Below are positions 60,844 through 64,000 of a stretch of 64,000 bases of DNA, in pieces (the stretch's first letter is position 1; the number at the start of each line of letters is the position of its first letter). Both the position numbers and the translations under genes were made by a program. Source of the DNA: Afipia carboxidovorans OM5 (lineage in GTDB: Bacteria; Pseudomonadota; Alphaproteobacteria; Rhizobiales; Xanthobacteraceae); NCBI RefSeq assembly GCF_000218565.1, contig NC_015684.1, positions 3,038,001 through 3,102,000 on the forward strand. The letters run 5' to 3'. The notes under the pieces were generated by a model that was not told the DNA's origin, ran no database searches, and worked only from the letters and a program-made list of their open reading frames with translations.

Positions 60844-61752
60844 TTACGAGCGCGCGTCCGCAAGCTCGAGTTCACGCAGCTTCACCGCAACCTGGAGCGC
60901 CAAGTTTGCAGGAGTGGGGACACCAAACTCCCGGCCCTTGCTCACGACGTGACCATTGAGGAAATCAATCTCACTTGGCTTGCCGCGCGCAAGATCCTGG
61001 GCGGTAGACGACAGTTGATCCGGCATCACCTCAACGAGTGCGAACGTTTTGTCGCGAATATCGGGCGAAACAGCGATACCAAGCTCTGTCGCAACAGCCA
61101 CACATTCGATGATGATGCTGTCCATCACGTTCTTCGTGCCCTCGACCTCGAACAGGCGACCATAGGGAAGCTGCGCGATCGCCGACAGCGCGTTGTAGGC
61201 ACAGTTCATGATGAGCTTGTCCCACAGCCGCGCCGTGACGTCGTCCGACACCTTGGTGCCAATATCCGCTTCCGAGAACTGCGCCGCGATCCCGTCACTG
61301 CGCGGCGAGGGACCGATGGTGAGATCGCCACGCCCGTGATGACGGATATGCCCCGGCCCCGCCATTTCGGCTGCAACATAGACCACCACCGGCGCCACCG
61401 TGCAGCCGACCACCGCCTGCAACCGCTCGGCATTGTCGACGCCGTTCTGCAGCGACAGCACCACCGCGTCGTTCTTCAGGTGTGGCGCGATCTCGCGACC
61501 TGCCTCTACGGTATCGGCCGATTTCACGCAGAACAGAACAACATCGGCACCCGCAACGGCAGACGCTTCCGTCTCGGCGCGAAGCGGTATCACGCCATCG
61601 AAGCGACGGCTTTCAAACCTGAGACCGCCCTGCGCAGCCATCGCCGCGACATGCGCCTTGCGGCCGATCAACGTCACCTCATGCCCGGCCCGCGCCAGCA
61701 TGCCACCGTAATAACACCCGACAGCACCGGCTCCCATCACTGCGATCTTCAT
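60844..61752 (-). CDS. panE: 2-dehydropantoate 2-reductase
   Basis: A 302-aa ketopantoate reductase-fold enzyme. NADP motif MKIAVMGAGAVGCYYGGMLA (residues 1-20), catalytic lysine in ARLWDKLIMNCAYNALSA (about 170-187). It would reduce ketopantoate to pantoate for coenzyme A, but paralogs with other 2-ketoacid substrates share these features. It is convergent with the ABC ATPase, 18 bases apart. Its place beside fnr has no clear meaning. Confidence 0.88.
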   Translation of the reverse strand: MKIAVMGAGAVGCYYGGMLARAGHEVTLIGRKAHVAAMAAQGGLRFESRRFDGVIPLRAETEASAVAGADVVLFCVKSADTVEAGREIAPHLKNDAVVLSLQNGVDNAERLQAVVGCTVAPVVVYVAAEMAGPGHIRHHGRGDLTIGPSPRSDGIAAQFSEADIGTKVSDDVTARLWDKLIMNCAYNALSAIAQLPYGRLFEVEGTKNVMDSIIIECVAVATELGIAVSPDIRDKTFALVEVMPDQLSSTAQDLARGKPSEIDFLNGHVVSKGREFGVPTPANLALQVAVKLRELELADARS

Positions 61753-61842
61753 GCATCGTTACCCTTGTTGATCCGGCACTGGTTTAGCCTATCGGGGCGG
61801 CGCGCGAAATCGCACGATGCGTGCACATCGGCGGCCTGATCA

Positions 61843-61879
61843 TCACAAAAAAAGCCTCGTTGTCACCAACGAGGCTTTT
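61843..61879 (-). terminator. Terminator of the Fnr-type gene
   Basis: AAAAGCCTCGTTG (61850-61862) pairs perfectly with CAACGAGGCTTTT (61867-61879), loop TCAC. On the minus strand seven T follow, so it terminates the regulator gene at 61947. Confidence 0.9.
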
Positions 61880-61946
61880 CGTACCAATGCACCGGCGTTT
61901 GCACCCGGCGTTCCCGCACAGGATTACCTTTGCATCTGGAGCGCGC

Positions 61947-62669
61947 TTACCGTTCCCAAACCAGATCCTCGAGGCGGGGGAGATTGAGCAAACGAATCCC
62001 TTTCGGGACGTTGCTGATGACTTTCTTCCGTTCGAGCTTGGTCAATGTGCGGCTGACCGTTTCAATGGTCATGCCAAGAAAATCCGCAATGTCCCGCCGC
62101 TTCATCGGCAACGGCAATATGTCCGGAATTTCGCCGAGCCGCGCCAGCCGTTCGCGCCAGCCAATCAGAAATAGCGCGACCTTCTGCTCCGCCTTGCAGC
62201 TTCCAAGCAAAAGCATCTGGTTGCGGGCCAGATGAAGCTCTCGTCCGTCGAGTTCATTCATGCGACGCAGAATGTTCGGCTTGGTTTCCACAAACTTCAG
62301 AAATTCATCTCGCGGAAAACGACAGGCGCTCACTGTCGTCAGCGCATCGGCCGAATAATCGTACCGATCAGAAAATGTCGCTCCCAAAAAATCTCCCGGC
62401 AGCGCAAACCCGACGATGTGGCGTCGCCCATCCGGCAAGAGTTTATATAAACGGACGACGCCCCGCGTCAGGTTGAGAACATGACGCGCCGGCTCGTCTT
62501 CCGAGAACAAAGCCTGCTTCGATGTGAAGTGTGTTTCGGGCCCGAGCCTCTCCATGGCATGAAGCTCATCGGGGTCGAATGCCGCGCATACGTTGAGCGG
62601 ACGTGCCTGACAGTTCAGGCATCGGCCCAGAAAATCATCGGACAACCTCGAAAGCAGCGACTGTGACAT
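61947..62669 (-). CDS. Crp/Fnr regulator with oxygen-sensing cysteines (FnrN/FixK-type)
   Basis: A 240-aa regulator from the ATG at 62669 (MSQSLLSRL). The cluster motif is C17-x2-C20-x7-C28 with a fourth cysteine at C116 (VSACRF), the pattern of FnrN/AadR/FixK1, which bind an oxygen-labile 4Fe-4S cluster. The cNMP-like domain spans 35-150. The HTH MKRRDIADFLGMTIETVSRT carries the E-xx-SR residues that read TTGAT-N4-ATCAA boxes. It should activate anaerobic genes, here probably the nitrate genes just upstream (inference). A strong terminator follows. Confidence 0.94.
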   Translation of the reverse strand: MSQSLLSRLSDDFLGRCLNCQARPLNVCAAFDPDELHAMERLGPETHFTSKQALFSEDEPARHVLNLTRGVVRLYKLLPDGRRHIVGFALPGDFLGATFSDRYDYSADALTTVSACRFPRDEFLKFVETKPNILRRMNELDGRELHLARNQMLLLGSCKAEQKVALFLIGWRERLARLGEIPDILPLPMKRRDIADFLGMTIETVSRTLTKLERKKVISNVPKGIRLLNLPRLEDLVWER

Positions 62670-62721
62670 CTGATTCTTTCGCTCTCGCAATCCGCCGAAT
62701 GCTTTGCTCAATCTAGCAGCC

Positions 62722-63291
62722 TTAAGCACCGGGGCGGAAGGCCTTGCAAACGTCGGAATTGACTTCGATACGGCGCGCCCCGATCAGATCGAGACAATAC
62801 GGAATAGCAGGAAAAATAGCGTTCAGACAGATTTCAATGGCCGAAGGACGACCCGGCAGATTGACGATCAGCGAACGGTCGCGCGTCCCGGCCATTTGCC
62901 GCGACAGAATCGCGGTCGGGACTTGATCCAGACTAACACGCCGCATCAATTCGCCGAATCCGGGAAGTTCGCGACTGATAACCATTTGCGTTCCCTCCGG
63001 CGTGAGATCACGCGGAGAGGGGCCGGTGCCGCCCGTGGTCAGGATCAAATCACAGCCCTCCCCATCCGATAGCTCGATCAAGGCGCTCGCAACGCTTTCC
63101 GCGCCGTCGGGAACGATCTTGGAAATGATGATCCAGTTCGAACAGATGACCTTCTTCAGGAAATCGGTGACGGCGGCTCCACCCTTGTCTTCATAGACAC
63201 CTGCGCTCGCCCGATCGGAAACGACAAGAACACCGATCCGCGCCAGCGTTTCCGATTCAGCGAAATCCTCCGTCCTGCATTCGAGATTCAT
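62722..63291 (-). CDS. mogA: MogA/MoaB-type molybdopterin protein
   Basis: A 189-aa protein from the ATG at 63291 (MNLECRTED), with GGAGG upstream. MoCF-biosynthesis fold: IGVLVVSDRASAGVYEDKGG, then LILTTGGTGPSPRDLTPEGT (about 89-108), the conserved substrate loop. MogA adenylylates molybdopterin before molybdenum insertion; MoaB is closely similar. It overlaps the 118-aa gene stop by 4 nt (ATGA). It makes sense beside a molybdoenzyme such as nitrate reductase. The fnr gene is 52 bases downstream. Confidence 0.9.
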   Translation of the reverse strand: MNLECRTEDFAESETLARIGVLVVSDRASAGVYEDKGGAAVTDFLKKVICSNWIIISKIVPDGAESVASALIELSDGEGCDLILTTGGTGPSPRDLTPEGTQMVISRELPGFGELMRRVSLDQVPTAILSRQMAGTRDRSLIVNLPGRPSAIEICLNAIFPAIPYCLDLIGARRIEVNSDVCKAFRPGA

Positions 63292-63644
63292 GAACAGCCT
63301 CCGCTTCCTCCGCACGAACATCCCGCATGTGAACCGCCCGCTTCGCTCTGGGGTACCGAAGCGGCTTCATCCTGCTTCAGCGACCAGCCGACCATGTAGG
63401 TCAGGCATCCCTGCCCCGGATCGCCGGCACGCTCCAGAATGTTCATGAGCCCGAGCCAGTCCTCGCTCTCCGCCAGATTGGCAAAGCGCCGGACCGCGCC
63501 GGACGCGTACTCGCCGACGGTTTCGCCGAACAGGGCGGTCATGGCATCGACCCGCGCCAGCAACGCCACATCGCCGCAGGCAACCAGCGCTTCGGCAGCG
63601 CTTGCCTCATCGTCAAAGCTGCGGATCAGATCACCGAGTTGCAT
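63288..63644 (-). CDS. Unknown protein with Cys/Gly-rich C-terminus (nar-linked)
   Basis: A 118-aa protein from the ATG at 63644 (MQLGDLIRSFDDE) after GGGAG; the longer open frame upstream is Arg/Ser-rich and overlaps the isomerase. The N-terminal part is helical (DDEASAAEALVACGDVALLA, then GETVGEYASGAVRRFANLAE). The C-terminus is HAGCSCGGSGGCS, four to five cysteines and glycines that could bind metal. I do not recognise a named family. It lies between a parvulin isomerase and MogA (10-base gap and 4-base overlap), so it is in the same operon. Confidence 0.8.
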   Translation of the reverse strand: MQLGDLIRSFDDEASAAEALVACGDVALLARVDAMTALFGETVGEYASGAVRRFANLAESEDWLGLMNILERAGDPGQGCLTYMVGWSLKQDEAASVPQSEAGGSHAGCSCGGSGGCS

Positions 63645-63654
63645 GGCATGCTCC

Positions 63655-64000
63655 CTATTGCACCAGCGGCGTATCCGCCGCGACAAGCGCGATGCCGGTG
63701 ATCTCGGCCTGACCCGCCAGAATCGAGATGTATTGCGCGAGCGCGCGGTGCTCGACACTAGCGGCGAGATAGCCGGCAATCCGTTCCTTCGCGAGTTCGA
63801 AGGGTAACGTCTGGCCTTCCGCGCGGCGATCCATCCGCACGACATGAAAGCCGTAACGGGTCTCGGCAATCGCTATCTCGCCCGGCTGCATCCGCTCCAG
63901 CACCGCTTCAAATTCCGGCACGGTCTGGCCACGCGTAATCTGGCCGAGGCGACCGCCCTCCGCCGCCGAGGTCGAGCAGGCCGAATGGTTCGACGCCATG
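63655..64000 (-). CDS. Parvulin-type peptidylprolyl isomerase (3' part only)
   Basis: The C-terminal 114 residues of a PpiC/NifM-like isomerase; the gene runs off the right edge, and the ATG at 63999 is internal. The parvulin core is visible: HSACSTSAAEGGRLGQI, TVPEFEAVLERMQPGEIA and the active-site TRYGFHVVRMDRRAEG. Such isomerases accompany narGHJI in many bacteria and may help assemble the nitrate reductase. No signal or N-terminus can be judged. Confidence 0.9.
   Translation of the reverse strand, partial: MASNHSACSTSAAEGGRLGQITRGQTVPEFEAVLERMQPGEIAIAETRYGFHVVRMDRRAEGQTLPFELAKERIAGYLAASVEHRALAQYISILAGQAEITGIALVAADTPLVQ

Noticed and set aside
61753..64000. Fnr box TTGAT-N4-ATCAA near the fnr-mogA cluster
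   Set aside because: I found no convincing match inside the window; the site, if any, should lie upstream of the operon beyond the right edge.
1..64000. CRISPR array, prophage, insertion sequence, tRNA or rRNA genes
   Set aside because: No regularly spaced direct repeats, transposase or phage genes, or tRNA-like arms were seen on reading. The palindromic repeats are dispersed single units, not arrays.

Overview
The window is ordinary-looking chromosome of a high-GC alphaproteobacterium, most likely of the Bradyrhizobium/Afipia/Rhodopseudomonas group (Nitrobacteraceae). This rests on the gene set: a GapR (DUF2312) gene beside DUF1244 and DUF1036-pyk, the three-gene pntAA/pntAB/pntB transhydrogenase, a 50-aa aa3-type oxidase subunit IV, a fused transaldolase/phosphoglucose isomerase, a YcjX/YcjF pair, and an FnrN-type regulator with a C-x2-C-x7-C cluster. 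No tRNA, rRNA, prophage, IS element or CRISPR array was seen.

Layout. 1-5.4 kb: the start of a CoA-transferase subunit (off the left edge), an AsmA-like envelope protein and a polyamine-type ABC importer (potGHI) without its binding protein. 5.6-14 kb: a PAS-GGDEF-EAL protein, an L-2-hydroxyglutarate oxidase-like flavoprotein, two DUF465 proteins around an unrecognised 204-aa gene in a lower-GC pocket, purEK with a visible promoter, aqpZ and rpsU. 14-25 kb: an aldehyde dehydrogenase divergent from a ModE-like/periplasmic-binding-domain regulator, an Ala/Lys-rich anchored protein, a beta-propeller glycosidase-like protein behind the pnt operon, an AbrB-Doc toxin-antitoxin pair with a perfect palindrome, and pepF. 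25-40 kb: an orphan NtrC-type regulator, two murein-related exported proteins (L,D-transpeptidase and M15-like DUF882), gapR, DUF1244, DUF1036-pyk, a TPR protein, rpmJ, LysR/pirin/wrbA, DUF3175, a haloacid dehalogenase and DUF3297.

40-52 kb holds a tightly packed pentose phosphate operon: tkt, tal-pgi fusion, gnd, zwf, pgl, gntK and a HAD phosphatase, several joined by 4-nt ATGA overlaps, facing a GH15 glycosidase. Together these cover the oxidative and part of the non-oxidative branch plus gluconate entry. 52-57.8 kb has a HlyIII-like protein, ycjX-ycjF, a cold-shock protein, two small unknowns and a murein amidase. 58-61 kb is a FecBCDE-type importer. 61-64 kb is panE, then an fnr-type regulator, a MogA/MoaB-like protein, a Cys/Gly-tailed unknown and a truncated parvulin isomerase. 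The last three look like the tail of a respiratory nitrate reductase operon continuing beyond the right edge (inference).

The most interesting pattern spans the whole window. A modular intergenic palindrome (two arms, each a small hairpin, flanked by GTCAT...ATGAC) occurs five times, always between convergent genes. A different palindromic element fills a sixth convergent gap and a half-copy a seventh. None was seen in divergent or co-directional gaps. Other items worth checking are a 28-aa membrane microprotein with a strong ribosome binding site at 39854-39940, the unrecognised gene and long hairpin at 9.7-10.5 kb, and the Cys/Gly-tailed 118-aa protein at 63.3 kb. I did not find a clearly new multi-gene system.
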